The notes beneath the pieces are model-generated. The model was not told the origin of the DNA, searched no databases, and was given only the letters and a program-made list of their open reading frames with translations. Below are positions 24,463 through 35,642 of a DNA stretch of 42,409 nucleotides, piece by piece. Every line of letters starts with the position of its first letter. Positions within the stretch are counted from its first letter, which is position 1. Location of the stretch: NCBI GenBank assembly GCA_965644295.1, contig CBFFRP010000131.1, forward strand, positions 1 through 42,409. Direction: 5' to 3'. A program made the translations under genes and the position numbers. Source of the DNA: Paraphysomonas bandaiensis. Lineage: Eukaryota > Chrysophyceae.

Positions 24463-24847
24463 GTATGTATCATTCAATGCACGGTAAATAGTGAACTCGT
24501 CACAAGCGCAACATATGAGGCAACTGCATGCCTGGTGAGCTGTTTTTAGAAGTCATGTATTCTACCGCAATAACATAATGAAGATGTTTTATTGTGATTA
24601 TAATATAATATTTTAATCAATATAATATTATATTATTTATATATATGCACAAAATATTGAAAGTCTTATTATTAGCAATAGGCGTTAAGAATCAGCACCA
24701 GTTTAGTAGCTAGATGAAAACTAGTCAAGCTAGATAGACTTCTACCTTTAGCTAAAACTAGTACAAGCTCTATTATCTTACTATTTAACGCTACAGAGGC
24801 TGCTTGTACGTCGCCGAAAGCACCAAGGTACAACCACCTTCACTCTA

Positions 24848-25208
24848 TCATCGCTCAAAGCAAACGCTGCGAGCAATCAGAATGTTGATATACCTGACAT
24901 CTGCTGACTTCAGGTTTTATGAGTCCTTAAGGTGAACATCTCAGATGTATGACTTCAGCAGGCAGCCCAAAACCCCGGTTACCGTTCAGGGCCCTGTCCC
25001 GGATGCCCTTGAGGTGGGCCCATTTCCGGATGCCTGCTTATTCGTCAAGGGCGAAAGACGTCTATACAAGTCATACACAAACATCGGGCTACGAGTGGGC
25101 AGAGCAATACTGTCTATGATTGGGGCTCACGTTAGTTTCCCGGAGAAATATCTCCGGTACGTATCCCCAGAACACCACGAAAAGGTGCGAGTCCGACTTT
25201 GTTGAGGG
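24848..25208 (-). repeat. right arm of the inverted-repeat element
   Basis: This is the inverted partner of 22459-22850. Similarity to the dispersed relic at 6281-6360 continues inward to about 24809, beyond the limit shared with the left arm. The right arm therefore keeps more of the parent repeat. Confidence 0.8.
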
Positions 25209-26446
25209 TATATACACAATACATGAAGATAAAGGTATTAAATGATATATATGGACAGATAAATAGAGAAAGATAGATTCCGTGAATACATAGAGAATTG
25301 GTACTAAGATACACGAACGAGGACTTACACAGTAAAGTTTTACTGATACATAGAAGAGAGTGTTCAAAATGTACCGAAGAATAGTACACATGCCATGCTA
25401 CATTTCATTGGGCCGAAAATAACAATTCCGGAGAAGCCGAGCAAAACAACCTTGCGGAATACGAGGAGTGGACTCGTATCATACCTCACCTCAGTTTGCA
25501 AACACGGCAGTGATAAATGTGTTGCGTTTACGTAATAAAGTGAAGAATGAGGAGAATGCTTAAGTGGTCCGCCGACAAAGAAACAATGGAAGCATCTAAT
25601 CAAAGATAATGTGGCTATAATCCATGACATCCTTCGAAAGAAAGTAACTATTGAGGTCTACCCTTACCCACGAGCTGTTGACAACCTAACTCCTACGTTG
25701 TAAGTATATGATATACTGTATAGTGTGACTACTATAATTGTAGTGATTTATAATTAAGCTTTAATGATTCTTATGAATCTATACTTGTATGCTAAATATT
25801 GCATTGAGTATTGAGATGAATACGTTGTAAATATATGATATATATTGTTAATGCATTAATTCATTGATTTATGATTAAGGTTTAAGTATTAATAAGAATG
25901 CATACTTGTACTCTATTGCGTATGGAGACGATCATACACGGCCAATCTATTTCAGTTTCACTCCTACGACTACTATGCATCATGGCATTAGTTTTCTAGT
26001 TAACCAGTTTTCTCATGATACAGTTATAATTCAAATATCATTGAACTACAGCTTCTAATTGCCCTGAAACAGCAATCCTCAACAATGAGTGTATTAGCCT
26101 TCTCTTATTGGAAACAAGATTGTCGAGAAATTGATGGTGAGGGTGGAATCGATTGCTGGTACAGGACACAGAAAACAAAACGATACCACTGATTGGAATA
26201 AACAGGTCCTATTAGATATGCTCTTTATAATGCTAAACAAGCAATTTTAATTACGAAAAATTATTTCGATTGTTGCCTCAAGGGTGTTTCAATACACCAC
26301 ATAGCATACGAGAATGACGCAGCACGATTTAAACTTCTATTCACCCATAGGGTTAAGTCAGATGTACTCCAGCAAGACACAATAAAATACACCACCATTG
26401 GTGCACATAACGGCATCCTGATGCAGAATGGAGTGTGCACCAAAGC
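25209..26446. other. intergenic region with a diverged tandem repeat
   Basis: The minus-strand frames at 25089-25630 and 26261-26443 lack splice support and recognisable domains. A tandem repeat of about 140 bp lies at 25690-25925. The final hundreds of bases precede the 3' end of the epimerase gene. Confidence 0.5.
25690..25925 (+). repeat. diverged tandem duplication, unit about 140 bp
   Basis: Copy 1 starts at ACGTTGTAAGTATATGATAT (about 25694) and runs through GATTTATAATTAAG to CTATACTTGTATGCT. Copy 2 starts at ACGTTGTAAATATATGATAT (about 25833) and runs through GATTTATGATTAAG to CATACTTGTACTCT. The intervening parts are less conserved. Confidence 0.65.
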
Positions 26447-27585
26447 CTATGCACTTGCAGGCACTAAGCTCTGGGAAAGTACCAAAGAGTTGCCTGGCTG
26501 CACTGTGACCCACTGGGAAACGGTCCCCGGCTCAACACACACAAACCGCTCATAACCATCATCATCCATGTCGGCAAGTGCTGTGGCCTTCTCGATCCAT
26601 GGGTTCCACAAAACGCAATCCACTCCAACAGGGGCTACAGTACCATCCGGTGCTTCTATACCTGCCTGCTTTGACACTGTCATTAGAACAGCATTGGAGC
26701 TCTTCGATCGAATTTGTACGTCGGGTACAGGGTGAGAAGGGGAGTGGGCATACACGCGGTCACACTCGCCATCTATCTGCTCACATAACATGCAGTTAGT
26801 TATAAGACTACTACAATCTATCTACACTCACTACACGAAGACACATATACTATTCAACTCGTATAAACATAATATATTACATACCGTTCTAAGCTCTTCC
26901 GTATCTGTAAAGGTATCGTTGTTACGAGTTTTGTCCGCAAAGGACAGCCCATTAAAACCACTAAAGCACACCTCATTAATGTGTGGAATCGCGAAATAAG
27001 TGTGCAGAAGAGTGTGGCAATCAAACGGCGCGTCTCCACTGTTGGTAGCCTTTAAACTGCACTGTAGGCCATCTCGAGATATGGAAACAGTGTACTCTAG
27101 AATGAAGTTATGAGGCCAGACACTGAGTGTGGATTCAGAGGCTTCTAGAATAAACAGAGCTGATGCCTTCGAATCCTCAGATAGTATTTTCTGCAGTCGC
27201 CAAGTTGAACTCCTCGCAAACCCTGATCATAGTCCAGTTTACTCATACTATATATAGATCTTTATGCAGCTATATACATACATATACAGATATATACATG
27301 CATATACAGTACACACATACTGTACATACACTAACCGTGCTGAGCCATAGCCTGATTGGGCTGTCCGAACTGAGGAAACACCACAGGAATCCCCCCTCTG
27401 ATAGCCTTCACTCCATTCCACACTGCCTTTGAGCTGACAAATATCTGTTCTCGTCCCGAGTGTTTCCATGAGGTGACTGTGGCTCCATGTAGATAGATCT
27501 CAACCATATGACCCTCTCCGTCTCCAAGAGACACTGCATCCATACCATTAGTACCGTGAAATGATTCTCCAGACCAGGTTGACAT
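26447..27585 (-). CDS. glucose-6-phosphate 1-epimerase
   Basis: Three exons (27585-27336, 27222-26885, 26776-26447; introns 113 and 108 nt) give 305 residues. The enzyme interconverts the alpha and beta anomers of glucose 6-phosphate in the cytosol (YeaD / yeast YMR099C family, aldose-epimerase fold). Signature parts are GATVTSW near residue 37, GGIPVVFPQFG (68-78) followed by HGFARSSTW, LLHTYF with the likely catalytic His157, and the C-terminal WNPWIEKA...FVCVEPG block with the likely catalytic Glu278. Length is normal for the family and nothing is missing. It is divergent from the sigma-adaptin gene across 512 bp of microsatellite-rich sequence. Confidence 0.92.
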
Positions 27586-28097
27586 GTTGAGTGTGTTGGT
27601 TTGTTATATAGAGGTGGGTGTACTTGGAATTGTTAAGAGTTGGATTCTGATTATGTATGTGCGTGTATATGTATGCAGGGATGTGTATATGTATGTATGT
27701 ATGCATAGATATGTATGTTGTGATGTGTTGCTGTGTGTGTGTCATATCAGTGTACCTATAGCGGTACATCAATACTATGTACGTATGTATACATACTGCT
27801 GTGTTCTGGATCTGTACTGCCATAACACTCACTCAACATACGGTTGTATACGGCTGTACTCGACACTGGTTTAGATACTCCTCTGTATATGCATCCGTCC
27901 ATGTGGTCTACATATGGCATACATCGTACACCGTACCATGTACCTGTGTACTATACTACACTGTATAGTCTGCATATAGAGAGTGTGTATGTACAGAGAC
28001 ATCATCAAACTGCCTATGCATACATTTCATTGCATCCCACTTGCATCCAATTTCATATCTCCACACCAGTTAGTGTCTATCTTCTAATAATTTAGAT
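27586..28097. promoter_or_regulatory. shared divergent promoter region rich in TATG repeats
   Basis: Between the epimerase and sigma-adaptin start codons. TATG/TGTATG units are dense at about 27651-27720, with further TGTGTGTG and GTACATAC words to 27800. The several open frames here, on both strands, encode only repetitive His/Tyr/Val strings and are microsatellite artefacts. Confidence 0.6.
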
Positions 28098-28783
28098 ATG
28101 GTGAGTTTAAGAGATGATTTTATTAATTGAAATGATTTGTTTTTGTGTAGATTAACTTTATATTACTCGTAAGTCGACAAGGGAAAACAAGACTTACCAA
28201 ATGGTTCGTGCAAAAGGACGCTAAGGTATTGAGACAACCGCTTATGTGGGGTGTATAATATGTGTGTAGGATAAAACGAGATCAGTCAGGGAGCTCACAG
28301 CTCTGGTCCTCTCGAGACCCCCCAAACTATGCAACTTTATCGAATGGCGCGACAAAAAAGTCATTTATAAAAGGTATTTATATAGATGTATGGAGGTATT
28401 ACTGCACACTAAGTCATTACATTAGATACGCATCACTTTATTTCATTGCTTGCGTTGATAAAGAAGATAACGAGCTTATTACCCTCGAGAAGATACATCT
28501 ATTTGTCGAAATTCTGGATAGATACTTCGGAAACGTATGATTATGATTAACAACTTGACATTCCTTATATCTTTTACATATTTAGGTCTGCGAGCTGGAT
28601 ATTATTTTTAACTTCCATAAAGCCTACTATATAATGGATGAGCTCTTCATTGGGGGATACTTGCAAGAGACATCGAAAGCAGAGGTGCTTCGCATATGCG
28701 CTGCAATGGACGAGATGATGGATGAATCCAAAGAGGAAGGTACTACACCGGGGCGGGCTAATGCATCTAGACCAGGACGATAG
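28098..28783 (+). CDS. AP1S: AP-1-type clathrin adaptor sigma subunit
   Basis: Five exons (28098-28100, 28151-28225, 28270-28373, 28426-28534, 28586-28783; introns 50, 44, 52 and 51 nt) give 162 residues. The first coding exon is just the ATG. The small adaptor domain fills residues 1 to about 140: [16 protein letters not shown], the [19 protein letters not shown] stretch, [10 protein letters not shown], and [19 protein letters not shown]. The E-TSK segment after GGYLQ matches the sigma-1 branch. In the AP-1 complex this subunit helps hold the core together and bind dileucine sorting signals at the trans-Golgi and endosomes (family knowledge). A 20-residue Gly/Arg-rich tail is specific to this protein. 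AP-1 versus another AP complex is inferred from overall similarity. Confidence 0.93.
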
Positions 28784-29645
28784 AGAAGTAGTGTGGTGTG
28801 TCTGTGTTTGGAGTTGATTATGGAACGTTACTTCTGCTGGTAATTAAGTAACGAAACTTGCTATGCCTGACTTCAACACTATTTTCATTACACTGCTCTT
28901 TTTTTCGATAAGTATGTTGCTTATATATAATGTAATCAGTATAATTAACTTACTCAAACAAAGTATATGTACGTAGTAGTACTGCTAATTGAACAGTGAC
29001 AAGGAGTTGGAACACTTAGAGTACTAGTAATGTTGTAACCTCTACTAATAATTAGTTACTACTGATCAAGCTCATTTCTTCTTCTTAGCACCCAATATAT
29101 ATCAATAAATTGCAACATATTTAATAATTATTATTGGTCTTGAAAATATTATTGTTACTATATTTTATTTTTGCTTGCAATATATTATTGACTGGCCCTG
29201 TAAATTATGGAACCCCCAATAAACAGTTGGACATATCCTATCCAACTACACTTACAATATAGTACTTCTAGACAGTGAAAGTAATAAATGAGCATGTAGA
29301 AGCAGTATTGCTACAAAAGAAATGTTGAATAGATTTCGTTAGTACTTATGTACATATGGATGTGTCGCATACATTGTTGTATTATTATCCAACAATTGTA
29401 CTTTTTAGCTTTCATTAAAGATTGCTACTTAGTGGAAAACTTACTCTGCCAATATTCCGAAACGAGAAAGACAAAGCCTTGTACTTATCACGAAATTTAC
29501 GAGGATCAAAAATTATAATTTTACTTCTTATAATTTGGCGCCTAAAGTATTAAAAGTATCGTTGCCAGATCGATCGACGAGGAAAACAAAACTAGCTTGG
29601 GCTGAAACTGCCCCAAAATATCACCCTGAAAAGAAGAATTTGGAG
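28784..29645. other. AT-rich intergenic region, nothing recognised
   Basis: Sequence between two genes with convergent 3' ends. A plus-strand open frame at 29535-29735 overlaps the end of the next gene and has no domain or splice support. Clusters of AATATT and ATTATTG words are the only structure seen. Confidence 0.55.
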
Positions 29646-30644
29646 CTAGTCATCAGCATTATACTGAAGCTTGTTATGAACAAGAAAGGAGCCCATAATA
29701 AGTTGTGTGACTCCCAACACTACTCCATTCGCTAGCTTTGTTATGACTTTAAAAGTCTCATCCATCATATACATCTCCGCCACAGTTCGAAGTAACAAGA
29801 GAAGGTAGAAAGCCGCAAAGGCGCCCAGAGCTCTCTCTGTTCGGCGGCTCATAGGCTGTTTCGATAGATATACCGTTGCAAAGGCCGCAACCAAAACAAA
29901 ATTCAGTTGGCTAGTGAGATTAATAAGAGACCATACATCAGACTCGGAGAGAGGAAGAAACACCAAGCAGATATAGCTGTATATCACAGCGGAAATATAA
30001 GTTACATTGCATATCATAGCCAACAGATCCATTAGCTGGAAAAGACCATCGTGATTGATGTCGAATATGAACCAGTATCCAGGTTTCTTGCGGGGATCCA
30101 TTTCATGTGCCAGGTACGACTTCGTAAGGAAAAGAATAATCAATCTGGTAGTTGCTGCGATACAGTCCACAACATTCGAAACATCCATGAAGTTGTTATA
30201 CCACAAAACAATGTCGACAATGATTATCACTGAGTGCGTCACTCCAATAAAAGCGCACAATCTATCCACAATATTTATTTTTCCATCCTTGTCAAAGTCA
30301 AAGAACAAACCCTTCTGTGAGGTTCCAGAAGATTGACCAGTATTATACATGAATGCAACACTATACACCAGCGTGACGAGGGTTCCAGTGACCTGCGTTA
30401 GGGGTATCGTATACTCAATCAGATTCTGTAGAGGCTCTTTACCCACAATCATATAATACAAATGATAAGCAAACACACTAACAGCTGCAAGAGATAATGA
30501 TAGAAAGATAAATGTTAATAACCATGCAGTGAAGTCGACTATGTTTACTTTACCATCTCCACTTAAATCCATGAAATACTTAATGCGACAGCACATGTTT
30601 ATTAATCGAGAGAACGTAGGCTTAGATTTTGATACAGGCTTCAT
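29646..30644 (-). CDS. polytopic membrane protein with three EF-hand-like loops
   Basis: A single-exon 332-residue protein built of repeats. Each repeat starts with a 12-residue Ca-binding-type loop D-x-[SDN]-x-D-G-x5-D: DLSGDGKVNIVD (26-37), DFDKDGKINIVD (116-127) and DINHDGLFQLMD (195-206). Each loop leads straight into a hydrophobic helix, then a second helix after a short turn. The spacing is about 80-90 residues. A fourth pair of hydrophobic segments at the C-terminus has no loop. This predicts about eight membrane helices with three acidic loops on one face. The loops match the EF-hand/dockerin consensus, so Ca2+ binding is likely but unproven. I do not know a named family with this layout. 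Start chosen at the first Met, followed by a basic N-terminus. No introns. Confidence 0.82.
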   Translation of the reverse strand: MKPVSKSKPTFSRLINMCCRIKYFMDLSGDGKVNIVDFTAWLLTFIFLSLSLAAVSVFAYHLYYMIVGKEPLQNLIEYTIPLTQVTGTLVTLVYSVAFMYNTGQSSGTSQKGLFFDFDKDGKINIVDRLCAFIGVTHSVIIIVDIVLWYNNFMDVSNVVDCIAATTRLIILFLTKSYLAHEMDPRKKPGYWFIFDINHDGLFQLMDLLAMICNVTYISAVIYSYICLVFLPLSESDVWSLINLTSQLNFVLVAAFATVYLSKQPMSRRTERALGAFAAFYLLLLLRTVAEMYMMDETFKVITKLANGVVLGVTQLIMGSFLVHNKLQYNADD

Positions 30645-31640
30645 GGTTAAGGGCTGTAGGTTACAGTAGATGTCATGTTGGTTTAGTTACTGATAGATGG
30701 ATAGTGATCAGCAGCTTAGTGGGATAGTTCAGAAGAGGCAGTGGATGATCTGCCTGTATGTGTGTATGTGTGTATGCATGTGTATGTGTGTGTATGTGTA
30801 GATGTGTGTGTGTTTATGTATATGTATGGGGACATATGGGTCAGTATGTTACAGAGTTCTGTATCCAATCAGAAGTAGTATTGAGTACATGGTTGGCTAC
30901 AAGTGGAAAATAGCCTTCAAATGGAAAGATATCATACGGCCGGATACACCAGTATCCAGTACCATATACATGCAGTACACATACTATATACGGTTACTGT
31001 CGGCCATGATACTGAAGATATATCTGCTGCTGCATGGAATGTGCTGAGAAGAAAAGGATATGCAGACGTTGTGCTATCCCTTCAACAGTACGGTATTCCC
31101 GGCAGCACAGTTAGTGCATATGCTACTATAACAGTGCATCAGGGATTGTGATATGCCAGATGATAGTGAGTCTATGCTGTAAGTATATCATTGCTTATGT
31201 TTATAGGTACTAAGTAGTTAATTACCGATCGTCGTTATATTATCTTTATCACCAACCGCTACTCCTGTAATAGAATCGATTTCATTCGGACATTCGGACT
31301 ATTGAATCATCATTTTCTAGGGATTACCTCTTGAAACTCCAGACTCGCTTTCTAGAATTTAAGAGTTGATAGTAAATCTTAATCCTTAATCTTACTTCAG
31401 GTTAGGATCTATTGGTAGATTGGTAGTATGTTCACCAGATAATCTTGTAGTAAATCTAAAGAGTGACATGTTATTGAATTTGGTTTAGGGAGCACGCTGG
31501 TGAAAGAACTACCTCATTGTTGGAAAGAGTATACACTATCTATTGGCATATACAATTTTCTACTGCATGAATAATTATTGAAGAAAATTCTTAATCATTA
31601 ATTATACAAAAACACTTGACTCGTACTAAACACAGTGCCA
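30645..31640. other. intergenic region with GT/TATG microsatellite
   Basis: A TGTGTATG-type tract lies at about 30755-30832, about 110 bases upstream of the EF-loop gene start (minus strand). CAGTAC/GTAC-rich words follow to 31100. Plus-strand frames at 30802-31151 read through this low-complexity sequence and are not supported. Confidence 0.55.
30755..30832. repeat. (TGTATG)n microsatellite upstream of EF-loop gene
   Basis: Repeated TGTGTATG and TGTATATG units, about 110-190 bases before the start codon at 30644 on the minus strand. Confidence 0.75.
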
Positions 31641-33694
<2,054 letters not shown>

Positions 33695-34096
33695 ATTGTT
33701 AATGGGATATATATGTGTGTGTGTGTGTAGTGAGGTGGTTGATATTGAAGGTACATACAGGAGTATGTGAGAGCTGCAAGTGAAGGTAGCATGTGTCGTA
33801 TACGGTATACTGCTGTATGCTGTATGGAGATATGGATGCATGTATACTGCTGTTCTATACGTATATACACATACGCTGCTTCAAGTACTGCTGTACATAT
33901 TGCTGTCTGTATATTCAAGTACGTACGGAATACCGTCCGTAGATCCTATTCAAACACACATTGTGCTCACAGGCAACAACTTCTCCCACATATCTCCTGT
34001 CCAAACAGCATTAAGATGATTAATTCCTCAGGTTTTCACCTAGCTAGCCATATCCTCAAATCTGAGTTTCATTAAATCTTCATTGCACAATACTTA
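33695..34096. other. upstream region of fumarate reductase, microsatellite-rich
   Basis: Contains a (TG)n tract at about 33710-33730 and GTAC/GTATAC palindromic words to about 33930. Open frames on both strands here are repeat artefacts. Confidence 0.55.
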
Positions 34097-34582
34097 GGCC
34101 GTTCCTTACGGTGGGTAAAAAATAAAAAATGAATTTTTTTTTCTTGCTCTTCCCGTTCCTTACGGTGGTCAAAAAAAAAATTATTTTGGATCATGGTAAG
34201 AAATGATTTCATTTCTTTCCAACATACATGGTATGGTAAGAAATAATATTGCGGCCTATATTAGGAACCTCGAGTCATATTATTGTTATCACGAGTTTTA
34301 CCAAGTCTATGTCGAGTAGGCTGAGCGCTTGTTGTGATTCAAACGGTGTCCTGGAACCAGCATAATGCATCCAATATATCTACATATAACTTTTCAATAT
34401 ATATGGCATGAAACCCCCTTTTCTTTACAAAACACAGGTTTTTGACAGTTTCTCCTATAGAAATGGGTGCTTTCATCATGTGTATGTTATCTTTTTTTTT
34501 GACCAACCGTAAGGTACGGTGTGTTGAGAATGCGGAAGAAAAAAAATTTCATTTTTTTTTTACCCAACCGTAAGGAACGGCC
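34097..34582. mobile_element. 486-bp PIF/Harbinger-like MITE with TTA target duplication
   Basis: The terminal inverted repeats begin GGCCGTTCCTTACGGT at left (34097) and end with the complement ACCGTAAGGAACGGCC at right (34582). TTA flanks both ends (34094-34096 and 34583-34585). Each arm holds a second, inner copy of the CCGT.CCTTACGGT word followed by a poly-A or poly-T tract (about 34152-34180 and 34490-34527), giving nested arms of about 90 bp. A TTA duplication and a GGCC start are hallmarks of Tourist/Harbinger MITEs. There is no coding sequence inside. Confidence 0.82.
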
Positions 34583-34917
34583 TTAGCCAAAGTCAAGGAT
34601 CTTTAGAAACTTCAACTAACATTCTGGATGTATTGGCAGTATTCTCGAATACTACAGTGTGGTGTTGTCTTTTATACACGGGCTGTCACCTCATATCCGT
34701 ACCGGATGATTGTCCGGTCACGGAGCATGAAGATCCGTTTTACTGTATATTTGTGTGAAATTTCTTCTTGTCGCCAGATGTGTATGTATGTATGTATGCA
34801 TGCATGTATATGTATGTGTATATGTCCATATATAAGATCAGAACTATATGCTACATCAGAATACTCCCATCTCCACTGTACATATTCACTCATTTATCGA
34901 TTGCTCTGAATACGGGT
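34583..34917. promoter_or_regulatory. upstream region of the 34918 gene with TATG repeats
   Basis: TATGTATGTATGCATGCATG-type sequence at about 34780-34825 lies roughly 100 bases before the start codon. The open frame that continues upstream through it encodes Met/Tyr/Val strings and is not part of the protein. Confidence 0.55.
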
Positions 34918-35642
34918 ATGCCAGACAATGTATCAAATGCCGCGTTGTCTTCTCGATTCAAACTCCGTTTCCTGGGAATGAAATGGCGGTTTTTACGACC
35001 TGAATTAGAGAATGAAACACTTCCGCCTCTTAAACGAGTTCCAGATGCTGAAGTACTTCAACAACAAGAGTCTATTGAACAATCTGTTGTATTGGATACG
35101 TTTGAGAAAGGGTTAAATCTTAGTCAGTCTGTGTCAGTATCAATGCCGGAAGATTCTATGGGGAGTGTGGGAATCGGCAGTAGTTTATATCAAGGAATTA
35201 TATCAGAAATTGATTCTGAATTTACAGAAGATGATATCGTTCTCGGTATTCGAAATATGCAAATGTTTCGTAAGCAATGTGCTGCAGTTGCTGGTCCACC
35301 CTCAACAGCCCGTCCACCTTCCGTACCAACCAAAGCGCTTGCTTTTAGTCCACGTCCACCTGAAGCAGTGAAACCTACATCGGCAACTGCTTCGACAGCC
35401 CGTCAATCTAGAGCCAGAACCACATATAGAAAGAAGATAAAAAAGGAGAAATCGCTTACCCTTATACAACAAATTCAATCCCTAGAGATCAGCAAATGCT
35501 TTAAACAGTAAGATTATATTTATTATGCATACATGTACTAATATTTTGCAGTTATGCTTTAGAGAATGGGCACCGTGTACCCGAATGTGTGAAGGAGGTC
35601 GACGTTATGTGTATTTCTCCTGGGAATTCTAAGTGTCAATAG
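34918..35642 (+). CDS. unrecognised 226-residue basic, Pro/Ser-rich protein
   Basis: Two exons (34918-35507, 35552-35642; 44-nt intron) join in frame. The N-terminal 45 residues are basic with a hydrophobic FLGMKWRFL patch. An acidic middle (EIDSEFTEDDIVLGIRNM, about 97-114) is followed by a Pro/Ala/Ser/Thr-rich stretch (about 128-165) and a strongly basic run (RTTYRKKIKKEK, about 166-177). The C-terminus has three Cys residues. The splice avoids an in-frame stop at the exon 1 border and adds 30 residues. No domain or targeting signal is recognised; the composition suggests a partly disordered nuclear or scaffold protein (inference). The start was chosen after the microsatellite. Confidence 0.65.

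Larger units (their letters stand above)
22459..25208. mobile_element. 2.75-kb element with about 390-bp inverted arms
   Basis: The left arm (about 22459-22850) and right arm (about 24848-25208) are inverted copies. Both outer ends read CCCTCAACAAAGTCGGACTC, and the inner ends share GGTATATCAACATTCTGATTG and CGTTTGCTTTGAG. The arms also share a region with repeated GCATCCGG and GGGCCCAC words. Divergence is moderate, with indels. The 2.0-kb spacer holds coding-like exons on the plus strand, but no transposase signature is visible. No obvious target duplication flanks the arms. Parts of the right arm recur at 6281-6360. It could be a non-autonomous DNA transposon, or two independent insertions of one repeat in opposite orientation. 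Confidence 0.7.

Noticed and set aside
24595-24650. AT-only palindrome (ATAATATTTTAATC...) as a functional hairpin
   Set aside because: Pure A/T composition makes such pairing expected by chance.
27548-28095. Several overlapping ORFs on both strands between epimerase and sigma adaptin
   Set aside because: They translate TATG/GTAC microsatellites into His, Tyr, Val and Thr strings.
29535-29735. Plus-strand 66-residue Lys-rich ORF
   Set aside because: It overlaps the 3' end of the EF-loop gene, lacks a domain and has no splice continuation.
33695-33841. N-terminal extension of the fumarate reductase from an upstream in-frame ATG
   Set aside because: It adds a His/Thr/Tyr repeat-derived peptide before a perfect signal peptide starting at 33694.
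34768-34917. N-terminal extension of the 34918 protein
   Set aside because: It translates a TATG microsatellite; the next Met starts normal protein sequence.
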